Positions 1-10,468 of a stretch of DNA of 64,000 nt are shown one piece after another (position 1 is the first letter of the stretch; the number at the start of each line of letters is the position of its first letter). Position numbers and translations under genes: made by a program. Source of the stretch: Rhizobium sp. BK316 (GTDB taxonomy: Bacteria; Pseudomonadota; Alphaproteobacteria; Rhizobiales; Rhizobiaceae); assembly GCF_014193695.1 (NCBI RefSeq), contig NZ_JACHZR010000001.1:657309-721308 (forward strand), in the 5' to 3' direction. The notes below the pieces were generated by a model. That model was not told the DNA's origin and did no database searches. It saw only the letters and a program-made list of their open reading frames with translations.

Positions 1-1
1 T

Positions 2-1918
2 ATCCGCGCCGGCCAGATCCTCTCGATCGGCAGCATCGATGGGCCGGGGCAGCGGGCCTATCTGGCCGTGGCAGGCGGTTTTGCCGCTCCCGTCGTGCTC
101 GGTTCACGCGCCACCTTCGGCCTCGGCCAGTTCGGGGGCAACGCTACCGGTACGTTAAAGACCGGCCATGTGCTGCATCTTGCCAGAGAGGCCGCTGTCG
201 GGCCGCCGAAACCGGCGACGGAGCCGGCAGAATTGACCCGCGAATGGGATGTCGGCGTTGTCTATGGCCCGCATGGCGCTCCCGATTTCTTTGAGGACGG
301 CGATATCGAGACGCTGTTTTCGACGAATTACGAAGTGCATTTCAACAGCGCCCGCACTGGTGTGCGCCTGATCGGCCCGGCGCCGAAATGGGCGCGCAGC
401 GATGGTGGTGAGGCGGGTCTTCATCCCTCAAATCTGCATGACAACGCCTATGCCATCGGCGCGATCGATTTTACCGGCGACATGCCGATCATCCTCGGTC
501 CGGACGGACCGAGCCTCGGCGGATTCGTCTGCCCTGCGGTGATCGCCCGCGACGAGCAGTGGAAGATGGGGCAGTTTAAACCGGGCGACCGCATCCGCTT
601 CCACCCCGTTTCACGTTCTGAGGATCCGATCGCCGGCCCGGCGGTGCATCGGGTGACGGAAGAAGCGGGCTCGCCGATCGTCGGCCACCGTGACGATGGA
701 CCTGTCTCCGTCGTCTACCGCCGGCAGGGTGACGATAACCTGCTGGTCGAGTATGGGCCGATGACGCTCGATATCGCTCTGCGGCTCAGGGTTCATCTCC
801 TGATGCAGGCTCTATCGAAAGCGCGTCTGCCAGGGATTATCGATCTCACGCCTGGCATCCGCTCGCTGCAGATTCACTATGACGGTACGAATTTGACCCG
901 CAAGCGCCTGCTTGGCTTGCTCGCCGAGATCGAGGCAGGCCTGCCGGCAGCCCAGGACGTCAAAGTGCCGAGCCGCATCGTGCATCTGCCGCTGTCCTGG
1001 AACGATCCGGACGCGGAACTTGCCATGCGCAAGTATCAAGAGCTCGTTCGGCCGAACGCGCCATGGTGCCCGTCCAATATCGAGTTCATCCGCCGCATCA
1101 ATGGCCTGGCGGATGAACAGGCGGTGCGCGACGTCGTCTTTGACGCCAGCTATCTCGTGCTCGGCCTCGGCGATGTCTATCTCGGCGCGCCGGTCGCCAC
1201 TCCGATCGATCCGCGCCATCGGCTGGTAACGACCAAATATAATCCGGCCCGCACATGGACACCGGAAAATGCCGTCGGTATCGGCGGTGCCTATATGTGC
1301 ATCTATGGCATGGAAGGCCCTGGCGGTTACCAGCTCTTCGGCCGCACCATCCAGATGTGGAATACGTGGCGGCAGACGCCGGTATTCGCCAAGGACAAGC
1401 CGTGGCTGCTCGATTTCTTCGATCAGATCCGCTTCTTCCCGGTCAGCCACCCGGAATTGGCGGAAGCCCGCAGCGCCTTCCCGCATGGCGGCTACCCCGT
1501 CACGATCGAGGAAACGGAATTCTCCTATGCCGCCTATGAGAGAGAACTCCGGGCGAATGCCGCCTCGATCGGCCGCTTCAAGGCAAGACAGCAGGCGGCC
1601 TTCGATGCCGAGCGCCTGCGTTGGAAGGAGGCGGGCCTCGACAGCTTCGTCGCTGACGAAGGCGCAGGGGAAAGCCTGGACGGGGATATTCCCGAGGGAT
1701 GCTTCGGCGTTGCCAGCGCCGTACCCGGCAATATCTGGAAACTGCTGGTCGAGCCGGGCGTACCGGTCGCGGCCGGCGACACGCTTGCCATCATCGAATC
1801 CATGAAAATGGAAATCAACGTCACCGCACATGCGCCGGGCCGTGTCCGCGACCTGCGCGCCGGCCCCGGACGAAACGTCAAAGCGGGCGATATCATTGTT
1901 GTTCTGGAGGAATGCTGA
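2..1918 (+). CDS. urea carboxylase, C-terminal part (5' end outside window)
   Basis: Carboxylates urea to allophanate using ATP and bicarbonate, through a biotinyl lysine. The frame is open from the first bases, so the biotin-carboxylase half lies upstream of the window. What is visible is the end of the first carboxyltransferase domain (KipA/AHS2 type, with [10 protein letters not shown] and [20 protein letters not shown]), then the KipI/AHS1-type domain ([12 protein letters not shown] and [15 protein letters not shown]), then a C-terminal biotinyl domain with ESMKMEI, whose lysine codon is at 1805-1807. The next gene starts three bases after the stop and encodes allophanate hydrolase, which fixes the pathway. 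The alternative, a 5-oxoprolinase-type carboxyltransferase, is unlikely because both domains and the biotinyl domain are fused in one chain and allophanate hydrolase follows. Confidence 0.93.
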   Translation: MRAGQILSIGSIDGPGQRAYLAVAGGFAAPVVLGSRATFGLGQFGGNATGTLKTGHVLHLAREAAVGPPKPATEPAELTREWDVGVVYGPHGAPDFFEDGDIETLFSTNYEVHFNSARTGVRLIGPAPKWARSDGGEAGLHPSNLHDNAYAIGAIDFTGDMPIILGPDGPSLGGFVCPAVIARDEQWKMGQFKPGDRIRFHPVSRSEDPIAGPAVHRVTEEAGSPIVGHRDDGPVSVVYRRQGDDNLLVEYGPMTLDIALRLRVHLLMQALSKARLPGIIDLTPGIRSLQIHYDGTNLTRKRLLGLLAEIEAGLPAAQDVKVPSRIVHLPLSWNDPDAELAMRKYQELVRPNAPWCPSNIEFIRRINGLADEQAVRDVVFDASYLVLGLGDVYLGAPVATPIDPRHRLVTTKYNPARTWTPENAVGIGGAYMCIYGMEGPGGYQLFGRTIQMWNTWRQTPVFAKDKPWLLDFFDQIRFFPVSHPELAEARSAFPHGGYPVTIEETEFSYAAYERELRANAASIGRFKARQQAAFDAERLRWKEAGLDSFVADEGAGESLDGDIPEGCFGVASAVPGNIWKLLVEPGVPVAAGDTLAIIESMKMEINVTAHAPGRVRDLRAGPGRNVKAGDIIVVLEEC

Positions 1919-1921
1919 CCT

Positions 1922-3727
1922 ATGCTGCCGACCATTCTTGATCTGACAAGCCTTCGCGCAGCCTATGAGGCGGGCACAACCCCGCGCGATGTCATCGAGA
2001 CCGTGATTGCCCGTCGTGCCGCCTCGAAGGATCCGGCAATCTTCATCACGCCGACGCCTGATGACACGTTGCGGGCCGAGGCTCGCGCCCTGATGGAGCG
2101 CGCGCCAACGCCAAACAGCCTGCCGCTCTGGGGCATGCCCTTCGCGGTGAAGGACAACATCGACGTGGCGGGGCTGCCGACCACAGCTGCCTGCCCGGCT
2201 TTTGCCTATCAGCCCGAGAGGGACGCAACCGTCGTCGCCAGGCTGCGGGCGGCGGGCGCGATCGTCATCGGCAAGACCAATCTCGACCAGTTCGCGACCG
2301 GCCTCAACGGCACGCGCTCGCCCCATGGAGCACCGCGGTCGGTGTTCGACGCCGACTATATATCCGGCGGTTCGAGCTCCGGCTCGGCCGTGGCGGTGGC
2401 ATCCGGCCTGGCCGCCTTTGCGCTCGGAACGGATACTGCCGGCTCAGGCCGTGTGCCGGCGGCCTTCAACAATCTCGTCGGCATCAAGCCGACGCCGGGC
2501 CTGCTGCCGAATACCGGCGCCGTGCCGGCCTGCAAGAGCGTCGACTGCATCACCATCTTTGCCGCTGTTGTCGGTGACGGCGTCGCAATCCGCAAGATTG
2601 CCGAGGGCTTCGATGCCGCCGACGCGTTCTCCAGGCGTGCCAAGCCGGCTTCGCTTCCGGCCGCCGCCCTGCGCGTCGGCGTTCTCGACGGCGCAGAGCG
2701 CGAATTCTTCGGCGATGCCAATGTCGAGACGCTCTACGATCAGGCGATCGAGCGCGCAAAGGCGCTCGGCGCGACGATCGTTCCCTTCGATTATGCGCCC
2801 TTCCGTGAGGCGGCTTCTCTCCTCTATGACGGCCCATGGGTTGCCGAGCGCCTGGCTGCCGTCGAAGATTTCCTGGCGAGCAACGCCGCCGATTTCGATC
2901 CCACGGTTCGCAAGATCATCGAAGGCGCCAAAGGCAGGACCGCCGTCGAAGCCTTCAACGGTCGCTACAGGCTCGAGGAGCTGCGGCGCGAGACGGAAGC
3001 CGAATGGGCAAAGGCCGATCTGCTGCTGCTGCCGACAGCACCGACGACTTATAAGGTCGCCGACATGCAGGCCGACCCGATCGTGCTCAACGGTCGGCTT
3101 GGCCGCTACACGAATTTCGTCAATCTGCTCGATTGCGCGGCAATCGCCGTTCCCGCCGGCTTCGGCGACAACGGCCTGCCGGGCGGCGTGACACTGGTTG
3201 CGCCAGCCTTCACCGACGATGCGCTGGCTCCCCTTGCCGATGCGCTGCATCGCGCAGCCGCAGCCGGCATGGGTGTCGACCGCACTGCGGCGATGCCTGA
3301 GCAGAGCCGTGTCGCCTCACTGACGGACGATACCATCGCCATCGCCGTAGTCGGCGCGCATCTGACGGGTATGCCGCTCAATCATGAGCTGACAACATTG
3401 GGTGGCACATTGGTAAGGGCCTGCCGCACCGCAGGCGATTATCGTCTCTTCGTGCTTCCGAATACTATGCCGCAAAAGCCCGGCCTCGTCCGCGAACCGG
3501 GGTATGACGGGCATGGACTGGAGATCGAGGTCTGGGCGTTGCCATCAGAGGGCTTCGGCCGTTTCGTTGCAAATATCCCTGCACCGCTTGGTATCGGCAA
3601 GGTGACGCTGGAGGACGGTTCGAGCGTATCGTGCTTTCTCTGTGAATCCCATGCTGTCGACGGAGCCGAGGAGATCACGGCTCTCGGCGGCTGGCGGAAC
3701 TATATGCGCAGCAAATCGGCCGCTTGA
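1922..3727 (+). CDS. atzF: allophanate hydrolase
   Basis: Hydrolyses allophanate to ammonia and carbon dioxide, the second step of ATP-dependent urea breakdown. It has 601 residues, the usual length. The N-terminal two thirds is an amidase-signature domain with the Ser-cisSer-Lys triad at Lys77 (FAVKDNID), Ser151 (SGGSSSGS) and Ser175 (DTAGSGR). The spacings of 74 and 98 residues match those I recall for the characterised enzyme AtzF. The C-terminal domain of roughly 130 residues carries the LTGMPLNHELT and GYDGHGLEIEVWALP segments typical of allophanate hydrolases and absent from other amidases. It sits three bases behind urea carboxylase, so the two are co-transcribed and probably translationally coupled. 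Confidence 0.95.
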   Translation: MLPTILDLTSLRAAYEAGTTPRDVIETVIARRAASKDPAIFITPTPDDTLRAEARALMERAPTPNSLPLWGMPFAVKDNIDVAGLPTTAACPAFAYQPERDATVVARLRAAGAIVIGKTNLDQFATGLNGTRSPHGAPRSVFDADYISGGSSSGSAVAVASGLAAFALGTDTAGSGRVPAAFNNLVGIKPTPGLLPNTGAVPACKSVDCITIFAAVVGDGVAIRKIAEGFDAADAFSRRAKPASLPAAALRVGVLDGAEREFFGDANVETLYDQAIERAKALGATIVPFDYAPFREAASLLYDGPWVAERLAAVEDFLASNAADFDPTVRKIIEGAKGRTAVEAFNGRYRLEELRRETEAEWAKADLLLLPTAPTTYKVADMQADPIVLNGRLGRYTNFVNLLDCAAIAVPAGFGDNGLPGGVTLVAPAFTDDALAPLADALHRAAAAGMGVDRTAAMPEQSRVASLTDDTIAIAVVGAHLTGMPLNHELTTLGGTLVRACRTAGDYRLFVLPNTMPQKPGLVREPGYDGHGLEIEVWALPSEGFGRFVANIPAPLGIGKVTLEDGSSVSCFLCESHAVDGAEEITALGGWRNYMRSKSAA

Positions 3728-3744
3728 ATCGGAGGGGTACGGCA

Positions 3745-3861
3745 GTGAAACTCATAGTTCGACTGCTGATCAATGGACTCGCGGCGCGTGCCGGCGCGCT
3801 ACGAGGTCGACCTGTCATCTTTGTCCACAGTCCGCTCCATGGCCGAGACGGGACGAAATGA
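3745..3861 (+). CDS. possible small ORF after allophanate hydrolase
   Basis: A 38-codon frame starts with GTG and has a good ribosome site (GGAGGGG) eight bases before it. It lies 17 bases after the allophanate hydrolase stop. The first residues, VKLIVRLLINGLA, resemble the start of small membrane proteins of the phage-holin type, but the rest (RGRPVIFVHSPLHGRDGTK) is not hydrophobic. It may be a decayed gene start or chance. No function can be given. Confidence 0.25.
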   Translation: MKLIVRLLINGLAARAGALRGRPVIFVHSPLHGRDGTK

Positions 3862-3935
3862 TGGCCACCGTGTCGAGCTGCGGCGGTACAAGCTTTTCCA
3901 TGGCTCCGAGCGGGAGCCGTAGCGACGGCCCAGCT

Positions 3936-5111
3936 TCAATCCGGCCAGGCATAAATCACGGCTGGACGAGCGACGCCTTTGAGTGGAAAAATGCCGGCTT
4001 TCTCGAAACGGCCTGGCGCCTGCAAAACGAAATCGGCGGATGCAAGCAGGCTATGGCCGATTTCGTCGGCCAGCTTCTCCATGCGCGCCGCCTCATTGAC
4101 CGCTCTACCAATGGCGGTGAAGTCAAGGCGGCGGGCCGCGCCGACATTCCCATAAAAGACTTCGCCGACGTGAAGCACGATATCGACGAGCAGCTCCGGC
4201 TCCCCCGCTTCCGCCCGCCTGCGATTGACGTCGGCATTGGCATTCATTGCAGCACGCGCCGCCGATAAGGCGCGGTCACAAGCCTCAGCCGGGTTGTTGA
4301 TATCGGCGGAGAAGATGGCAAGCAGACTATCGCCCATGAACTTCAATATTTCCCCGCCCGCTTGTTCGACCGGAGCGCCGATCGCCTCGAAGTGCTCATT
4401 GAGCCAGGCAACGATGCGTTCGGGCGCATGTTTTTCATTGAGCGAAGTGAAACTCTTGAGATCGGCGAGAAGGATCGCTGCGTAAACCGCCGTACCGTCG
4501 CCACGACGGATATGACCGCTCAGAATACGATTGCTGGTCCTGGTGCCTGTATAAACGGCCAGCACATCCGCCGCGACACGCGTGGTGGCGATGCGGCAAC
4601 AGGCGAGTGACAGCGCCGGCACCAACCTCTCCAGATCGGCAATCAGCCTGTCCGAAAAGCCATCGGGGTCATCAACGGCGATCGAAAAACTGACGCCCGC
4701 CAGCGCAGTATCGCCGGGGAATGAAACGAGCTTCGTCAGATAATCGGTCGCTCCGAGCTCCGCCAGCTCAGTCAGGAGAGGAATCGGCGGAACATCCGGT
4801 CCCGGCGGCAATCGCCAGCGGGCATATTGCAGGTTATTCTCCAAGAGATAGGAGATGGGAGAGCGCCGGAACAATTCCTGACCCGCCTCATCATACCCTT
4901 GAACCTCGGTCGAGAAGCCGGAAGAGCGATACCAGGCAACCGAAAATCCCCGTTGCAGGGGGTCGATCGACGGCATCGCGATCGAGGCACGAAGGATCGG
5001 ATATCCGAGATCCGTCAGCCGTTCTGCAACACCTTGCAAAATGGTCTCGATCGTATCCGTCGATAGTCCTTCGGCAATGATCCAATCGATCAGGTCCTGC
5101 AAGCCAGGCAT
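3936..5111 (-). CDS. class III adenylate cyclase, soluble
   Basis: Makes cyclic AMP from ATP. The protein has 391 residues. The first 190 or so form an unassigned sensor-like region without membrane segments, and the cyclase domain follows. The metal-binding aspartates are Asp217 (LLADLKSF) and Asp261 (KFMGDSLLAIF), the adenine-selecting pair is Lys257 and Asp330 (RLDFTAIG), and the VNEAAR segment carries the transition-state Asn and Arg. All expected catalytic residues are present, so it should be active with ATP specificity. The ATG at 5111 is chosen over a GTG two codons earlier because AGGA lies seven bases before it. It converges on the urea genes. A second cyclase of the same architecture is at 40051-41109. 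Confidence 0.88.
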   Translation of the reverse strand: MPGLQDLIDWIIAEGLSTDTIETILQGVAERLTDLGYPILRASIAMPSIDPLQRGFSVAWYRSSGFSTEVQGYDEAGQELFRRSPISYLLENNLQYARWRLPPGPDVPPIPLLTELAELGATDYLTKLVSFPGDTALAGVSFSIAVDDPDGFSDRLIADLERLVPALSLACCRIATTRVAADVLAVYTGTRTSNRILSGHIRRGDGTAVYAAILLADLKSFTSLNEKHAPERIVAWLNEHFEAIGAPVEQAGGEILKFMGDSLLAIFSADINNPAEACDRALSAARAAMNANADVNRRRAEAGEPELLVDIVLHVGEVFYGNVGAARRLDFTAIGRAVNEAARMEKLADEIGHSLLASADFVLQAPGRFEKAGIFPLKGVARPAVIYAWPD

Positions 5112-5363
5112 GGTCACGTCCTTTGGTCCCCGAATTTGTGGAGGTTTGTCCTTCTACTCCAATTTCGTCATTGGTCCATCGGCCGTGTCATTCCCAGGCA
5201 AGGATGGCGCTGTTGCAAAAAATTCGACACTCACGTCGATTGAGGTAAGATGCATGGAACAAAATTGCCGCAGCCGCGTCATCTCTCTCTTGGACACAAA
5301 AGAGTCTGTTATCGCCCTAACAAGAAGCACAACCCCACTTCGAGGAAGGAAAGGAATCTGCCT

Positions 5364-5561
5364 ATGACCGTACGAACTGTTGATGTTGTGCCGCATGACG
5401 ATCACGTGGTTACGGCCAAAGAGGCCCTGGAGGGACTTTATCTCAGGCTCGAAATGGAGGCGGAGGTTCGGCTCGTCGCCGCGGCGTTGCGCGCCGGCTG
5501 GACGGCAGACGAAGCGCTGGACGCAATCGACCAGCTCCGGGCTGACGATACGAAGCATTGA
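5364..5561 (+). CDS. hypothetical small protein, 65 residues
   Basis: Not recognised. A strong purine-rich ribosome site (GGAAGGAAAGGA) precedes the ATG at 5364, which is preferred over an in-frame start at 5250 without such a site. The product is soluble, acidic and predicted helical (EALEGLYLRLEMEAEVRLV, then a helix ending DEALDAIDQLRADD), with no cysteines or membrane segment. It is transcribed away from the cyclase gene and converges on the ABC ATPase gene. Confidence 0.6.
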   Translation: MTVRTVDVVPHDDHVVTAKEALEGLYLRLEMEAEVRLVAAALRAGWTADEALDAIDQLRADDTKH

Positions 5562-5603
5562 AACAGCACCAGACCGCGCAGCCGCCGAGCCTTGTCGGCG
5601 CGC

Positions 5604-7439
5604 TTAGACGGCCACCAGATGCCCCGGTGATATCTCACGATACTCAAGCGGCTTGATCTTATAATCGACAGGCCGGATGGGGCTCTTGATCTCGTCATTG
5701 GCGACAGTCCGCTTTTCGCGGCGGCGATCGGGATCGGGAACCGGGACGGCCGACATCAGCTTCTTGGTGTAGTCATGCTGCGGGTCACCGAAGACGGCGG
5801 CCCGCGGGCCGATTTCGACGATTTCGCCGAGATACATGACGGCGACGCGATGGCTGACGCGCTCGACGACGGCCATATCGTGCGAGATGAACAGGAAGGC
5901 GAGGTTCAGGCTCTCCTGCAGATCGAGCATCAGGTTGATGACCTGCGCCTTGATCGAAACATCGAGTGCAGACACACTTTCATCCGCCACGATGACTTTC
6001 GGCTCCAATGCAAGCGCACGCGCAATACAGATACGCTGGCGCTGGCCGCCGGAGAATTCATGTGGGAAGCGCGAGGCCATGTCGGGCGTCAGGCCGACCT
6101 TGGTAAGGAGGTCCGCGACGCGCTCCTTCGCCTGCTTGCCGGTCCCCATCCTATGCTCCAGATAGGGCTCGGCAATGGCATCGCCGACGCGGATGCGCGG
6201 ATTGAGGCTGGCGAAAGGATCCTGGAATATCATCTGCACAGTCTTGCGCATCTGGCGCATACCCGCCTTGTCGAGCGCCAGCACATCCTTGCCATCGGCA
6301 ATGACGGAACCGCTCTGCGCATCGATCAACCGCATGATCGCGCGCCCGGTTGTCGATTTGCCGCAGCCGGACTCACCGACGAGCGACAACGTCTCGCCGG
6401 CATGGAGATCAAAAGACACGTTCTCGACCGCATGGACACGACCGGTCAACTTGCCGAAGAGGCCGGAATGAATGTCGAAGCGCTTGGTGAGGTTCTTGAC
6501 CTCCAACACGGGACGGGATGTCGCAGCAACCGTGTCGGCAGTCTCGACCGGACTGTTCGATTCCCCGGTCGCGGTATTGACCACGGGAAAGCGCAACGGC
6601 CGCTCATAGCCTTGCATGGAACCGAGAACCGGCACGGCCGACAGCAGGGCGCGGGTGTAGGGATGCTTGCCGCGATGGAAAATATCCGCCGTTGCTCCCG
6701 TCTCGACCTGCTCGCCACGATACATGACGACGGTGCGGTCGGCGATCTCGGCCACGACGCCCATGTCATGGGTAATGAACAGGACCGACGTGCCCTCTTC
6801 CTCTTGCAGCATCTTGATCAGATCGAGGATCTGGCCCTGGATCGTCACGTCGAGTGCCGTCGTCGGCTCGTCCGCTATCAAAAGCTTCGGCCGTGAGGCG
6901 AGCGCCATGGCGATCATAACCCGCTGGCGCATGCCGCCGGAGAAGCGGTGAGGATATTCATCAAAGCGGGAGGCGGCCGAGGGAATACGCACCTTTTCGA
7001 GCAGGCGGATCGTCTCGGAGCGGGCTTCGGTCTTCGACATCGACCTGTGGCAGAGCAAGGCCTCGGAAATCTGGTCGCCGATCGTGAAGAGCGGATTGAG
7101 GCTCGTCATCGGCTCCTGGAAGATCATCGCGACGTCGTTGCCACGGACCTTGCGCATCTGATTTTCGGCCAAGCCGAGGAGATCACGGCCGCCGAGTATG
7201 ATCTTGCCTTCGATACGGCTCGAATCCACCTGCAACAGGCGCATGATCGACAGCGAGGTCACACTCTTGCCGGAGCCGCTTTCACCGACGATGGCGACCG
7301 TCTCACCCGGTGATACGTCGAAGGAGACATTGCGAACGACAGGCTTCCAGGCGCCATCGACCAGAAACGATGTCGTGAGGTTCTGGACGGAGAGAACCGG
7401 CTCCGCCGTTGCGATGGATTGTGCCTGGATGCCTGTCAT
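5604..7439 (-). CDS. peptide-type ABC transporter, fused double ATPase (DppD-DppF type)
   Basis: Energises uptake of the ligand bound by the family 5 binding protein at 12358-13884. Its 611 residues hold two complete nucleotide-binding domains in one chain. The first has Walker A GESGSGKS and signature FSGGMRQR. The second has GESGCGKS and [17 protein letters not shown], with [11 protein letters not shown] and [11 protein letters not shown] as the Walker B regions. Each half continues into the oligopeptide-type C-terminal segment ([12 protein letters not shown] and [16 protein letters not shown]). It is the last gene of the seven-gene operon; GAGGAA lies six bases before its ATG. The fused layout is of the GsiA kind rather than separate DppD and DppF. 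Confidence 0.92.
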   Translation of the reverse strand: MTGIQAQSIATAEPVLSVQNLTTSFLVDGAWKPVVRNVSFDVSPGETVAIVGESGSGKSVTSLSIMRLLQVDSSRIEGKIILGGRDLLGLAENQMRKVRGNDVAMIFQEPMTSLNPLFTIGDQISEALLCHRSMSKTEARSETIRLLEKVRIPSAASRFDEYPHRFSGGMRQRVMIAMALASRPKLLIADEPTTALDVTIQGQILDLIKMLQEEEGTSVLFITHDMGVVAEIADRTVVMYRGEQVETGATADIFHRGKHPYTRALLSAVPVLGSMQGYERPLRFPVVNTATGESNSPVETADTVAATSRPVLEVKNLTKRFDIHSGLFGKLTGRVHAVENVSFDLHAGETLSLVGESGCGKSTTGRAIMRLIDAQSGSVIADGKDVLALDKAGMRQMRKTVQMIFQDPFASLNPRIRVGDAIAEPYLEHRMGTGKQAKERVADLLTKVGLTPDMASRFPHEFSGGQRQRICIARALALEPKVIVADESVSALDVSIKAQVINLMLDLQESLNLAFLFISHDMAVVERVSHRVAVMYLGEIVEIGPRAAVFGDPQHDYTKKLMSAVPVPDPDRRREKRTVANDEIKSPIRPVDYKIKPLEYREISPGHLVAV

Positions 7440-7472
7440 GATCGCTTCCTCAACTTTCTCGGGACTTCCAGA

Positions 7473-8669
7473 TCAATCCGGCCACTTCAGCACACCGTCG
7501 AAGCGGCGCTTGCTGCGGTTTTCAAAAGGCGTTGCGATGATCTCGTTGGAGGCGCGCGCCTTGTCGAGTTCCTCTGCCAGGCGGCTTGCGACGATCTTCT
7601 CTTGACCCGGATGCAGGTTGCAGGGATCGAGATAGAAGTAGCGGTGCTCGACTTCATGGTCGCGCACGATGATCGGCGGAGAGCCGCGGCCGAGCGCATC
7701 GGCGAGATCCCAGGCGGTGATGTGCGCCTCATCGGTGTCGATGATCACGCGCATGCGGTCGAGCGGGTTGTTGGTCGGGTCCGGCTCGATCAAGGCGGTC
7801 ACGCCCGGGCGACCGTCCAGCGTCTGCTTCCAGAGATTGAGATAGCTCATCTCACGCTCGCGGATGCCGGCATGATCGCGCTTTTCCCAGGCTTCCAGCG
7901 CCGCCATGACGCCGAAGATGCTTTCCTTGCCGACCTTCATGCCGCGGCCGATGCCCATGTTCTGCAGGAAGGCATTGCGCACCAGTTCCTTCTTGCCGGC
8001 GACGATGCCCGAGGTCGGGCCGCCCAGAAACTTGTGGCCGGAATAGAGCGCCACATCGGCGCCCAGCTCCAGGAAGATCTTCAGATCATATTCCGAGGCA
8101 GCATCGACGATGACGGGAACGCCCCTGGCATGGGCGATCTCGACAAATTCCTTAAGGTTCAGAAGGCCGTAATCGACGACATGGTGCGACACGACATAGA
8201 CGGCCGCTGCCGTCTTTTCGGTAATCGCGTGCTCCATGTGGAAGCGGTGCGTAGAGGTCGCCTGACCGACCAGCACCACCTTGCCGCCAGCAAGGCGGAT
8301 CGCCTGATCGACCGGCGCGCCGTAGCTGACGACGTGTCCCATCTGGACGAGAACTTCGTTCTTTTCGGAGACGATATCCGGCAGCTTTTCGATGGCGAGT
8401 AGGTTGTTGCCGGTGATCGCGCCGGCGACAGCAAGCGAAATGCCAGCGGAACAGGATGCGGTCACAAAGCCCGCTTCGCCGCCCGTCAGCCGCGCGATGA
8501 CGGCGCTCGCCTTGCGCTGCAGATCGTTGATCTCGACAAACTGCGGCAGGATCGACGACATGGCAGCAACAGCTTCGGGAACGACGATCGATGCGCCGAG
8601 GCTCGTCATGGTGCCGGAAACATTGATGACCGGGCGAAGACCGATCGATGTGCGGATGTCCTCAGACAT
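7473..8669 (-). CDS. SelA-like PLP-dependent enzyme (DgaE/ammonia-lyase type)
   Basis: A fold-type I pyridoxal-phosphate enzyme of the selenocysteine-synthase-like family, which includes D-glucosaminate-6-phosphate ammonia-lyase. It starts with [16 protein letters not shown], typical of this family. The presumed PLP lysine is Lys213 in [12 protein letters not shown], and the DAASEYDL segment holds the ring-contacting Asp. The start at 8669 (MSEDIRTS) is chosen because GGAGA precedes it at normal distance; an upstream TTG at 8687 is less likely. Its neighbours, a Rid protein that clears enamine or imine intermediates and an amidohydrolase, suggest that it eliminates or racemises an amino compound released by deacylation. 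The substrate is unknown. Confidence 0.82.
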   Translation of the reverse strand: MSEDIRTSIGLRPVINVSGTMTSLGASIVVPEAVAAMSSILPQFVEINDLQRKASAVIARLTGGEAGFVTASCSAGISLAVAGAITGNNLLAIEKLPDIVSEKNEVLVQMGHVVSYGAPVDQAIRLAGGKVVLVGQATSTHRFHMEHAITEKTAAAVYVVSHHVVDYGLLNLKEFVEIAHARGVPVIVDAASEYDLKIFLELGADVALYSGHKFLGGPTSGIVAGKKELVRNAFLQNMGIGRGMKVGKESIFGVMAALEAWEKRDHAGIREREMSYLNLWKQTLDGRPGVTALIEPDPTNNPLDRMRVIIDTDEAHITAWDLADALGRGSPPIIVRDHEVEHRYFYLDPCNLHPGQEKIVASRLAEELDKARASNEIIATPFENRSKRRFDGVLKWPD

Positions 8670-8720
8670 GGGTGTCTCCAATTTCAATCTGTTGGGTCGA
8701 AACGATCACGCGCATCCTCA

Positions 8721-9236
8721 TTAATCCCTGAGCGCGACGATAGCCTCGATTTCGACGGTGATGTTTCCTGGCAGTGAACCGAAGCCGACGGCCGAGCGGG
8801 CATGCGGTCCGACCTCTTCGCCGAAGACGTCGATCAAGAGATCTGAGCAGCCGTTGATGACGGCGGGATGATCGAGGAAATCCGGCACGGCATTGACCAT
8901 GCCGAGCAGCTTGACGACACGCTTGACGCGGGAAAGATCGCCGAGCGCCTCATGCATGACGGAAAGCAGATTGATGCCGGTCACCCGGGCGTGGCGGTAG
9001 GCGGCCTCGACGTCGACCTCGGCGCCGACCTTGCCGACATGCATGAATCCATCAGCCTCGCGCGGCCCCTGCCCCGACAGGTAGAGCATGTTGCCCTCCT
9101 GCACATGGGTGACGAAGTTGGCGATCGGCGGCGGCGAGGCCGGAAGCGTAATGCCAAGCGCAGCAAGCCGTTCATAGGGCAACGTGCTGATGGTGCCGGC
9201 GGTGGCGGGAGACTGGTTCACGCAAACTCCTGTCAT
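8721..9236 (-). CDS. RidA/YjgF-family protein
   Basis: Rid proteins hydrolyse reactive enamine and imine intermediates made by PLP enzymes. This one has 171 residues, longer than the 125-130 of RidA itself, with an N-terminal extension of about 35 residues. The core shows YLSGQGP, the central DLSRVKRVVKLLGMVN, and at the end HARSAVGFGSLPGN followed by VEIEAIVAL. The Arg of HARSAVG corresponds to the conserved substrate-carboxylate arginine of RidA. It lies between the amidohydrolase and the PLP enzyme, which fits a role in quenching the PLP enzyme's product. Confidence 0.88.
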   Translation of the reverse strand: MTGVCVNQSPATAGTISTLPYERLAALGITLPASPPPIANFVTHVQEGNMLYLSGQGPREADGFMHVGKVGAEVDVEAAYRHARVTGINLLSVMHEALGDLSRVKRVVKLLGMVNAVPDFLDHPAVINGCSDLLIDVFGEEVGPHARSAVGFGSLPGNITVEIEAIVALRD

Positions 9237-9259
9237 GCGATTTCTTTTATGCTCTGGTC

Positions 9260-10468
9260 TTATCGGTAGGAATAACCGTGGCTGTGGCGCACCAGCTTGC
9301 GGGCGCGCGGCACATAGCGGCTGGAGGTGAAGGCCTCGTTGCCGATGACCGCATGACGCGGCTCGAAGAGCTTCTTCAGCACCGAGACATCGCCATTGGA
9401 ATCCGTCGCCTCCAGATCGGAATCGACCAGATCGAAGACCGTGAACTCAGCCTGTGCGCCGACGGATAGACGGTCGTCCATCGACAGCTTGATGACCGAG
9501 GCCGGTGCATGGGTGACGGCATCGATTACCTTGTCGAAGGGCATGCCGACCGAGAGCAGCTTCGACATGGTGGTTGCCAGATCCCAGACCGGGAAGTTCA
9601 TCGAATGGCCATGCAGGTCGGTGGAAATCGAGAAGGGCAGCAGGCCGCGGGCGATTGCCGCTTCCGCCACCTTGAAGGAGAAGGAGGCGCCGCCATGGCC
9701 GATGTCGAGGCGGATGCCTTCGGACGCACAGCGTTCGGCGAGATTGAAGAGGTCTTCGTCCTCCATGATGCTCGAACCCGCCTTGCCGTTGAAGCAATGG
9801 GTGACGACATCGCCGGGGCCGAGGATTTCCAGCACCTCGTCGTAAAGTGCCGGCGGTTCGCCGACATGCACCATCATCGGCACTTTCAGGATCTTGGCGA
9901 TCTTCTTGCCGAGTTTGACGGGGGTGACACCCCAGGAGCCGGTGATCACGTGGCTGGCGCGCACCTTGATGCCGACGATATGCTCGCTGTTTTCTGCATA
10001 ACATTCGAGGATGCGGTCGAGGTCGATATCCCTGATGTCGCGCAGTTCCGCGACACGGTTGCAGGCAACGAGACCGATGGAACCGAGATTGAGGAAGGCC
10101 TTGATGCGTTCCTTGGAGGGCTCAATGATATATTCGCGGAAGCCATGGAAGCTGGCTTCACCGGCAGAGCCGGCATCGACCAGCGTCGTCACGCCGCGCT
10201 CAAGACCGCAGTCGGACGGGCGGATCGAGATATCGGTGCCGCCGTGCCAGATATGCACATGCAGGTCGACCCAGCCAGGCGAGACGAAGGCGCCCTTGCC
10301 ATCCACGCGCATCACGTCGTCAGCGACCGAAAGCTGCGGACCGAGCCTGGCGATCTTGCCATCGGCACCCACCAAGATGTCGATCGCGCCATCAGGCATG
10401 CCAGTACCAAAGCCGACAGGCTTCACATTGGTGAGGAGGAGCGGCTTGCCCGCCGTTTCACCGGTCAT
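9260..10468 (-). CDS. amidohydrolase-superfamily metalloenzyme, COG3964 type (deacylase)
   Basis: A dihydroorotase-like metal hydrolase of 402 residues. The metal site can be read in full: His70 and His72 (VDLHVHIWHGG), bridging Lys168 (GIKVRASH), His201 (MMVHVGEPP), His224 (VVTHCFNGKAG) and Asp284 (ISTDLHGHS). The closest family I recognise is COG3964, often mis-called dihydroorotase or adenine deaminase; an Agrobacterium member deacetylates acyl compounds such as acetyl-(R)-mandelate. AGGAC lies six bases before the ATG. The gene abuts the upstream permease gene (its stop immediately precedes this ATG), so it belongs to the transporter operon. It probably removes an acyl group from the imported compound. 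Confidence 0.85.
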   Translation of the reverse strand: MTGETAGKPLLLTNVKPVGFGTGMPDGAIDILVGADGKIARLGPQLSVADDVMRVDGKGAFVSPGWVDLHVHIWHGGTDISIRPSDCGLERGVTTLVDAGSAGEASFHGFREYIIEPSKERIKAFLNLGSIGLVACNRVAELRDIRDIDLDRILECYAENSEHIVGIKVRASHVITGSWGVTPVKLGKKIAKILKVPMMVHVGEPPALYDEVLEILGPGDVVTHCFNGKAGSSIMEDEDLFNLAERCASEGIRLDIGHGGASFSFKVAEAAIARGLLPFSISTDLHGHSMNFPVWDLATTMSKLLSVGMPFDKVIDAVTHAPASVIKLSMDDRLSVGAQAEFTVFDLVDSDLEATDSNGDVSVLKKLFEPRHAVIGNEAFTSSRYVPRARKLVRHSHGYSYR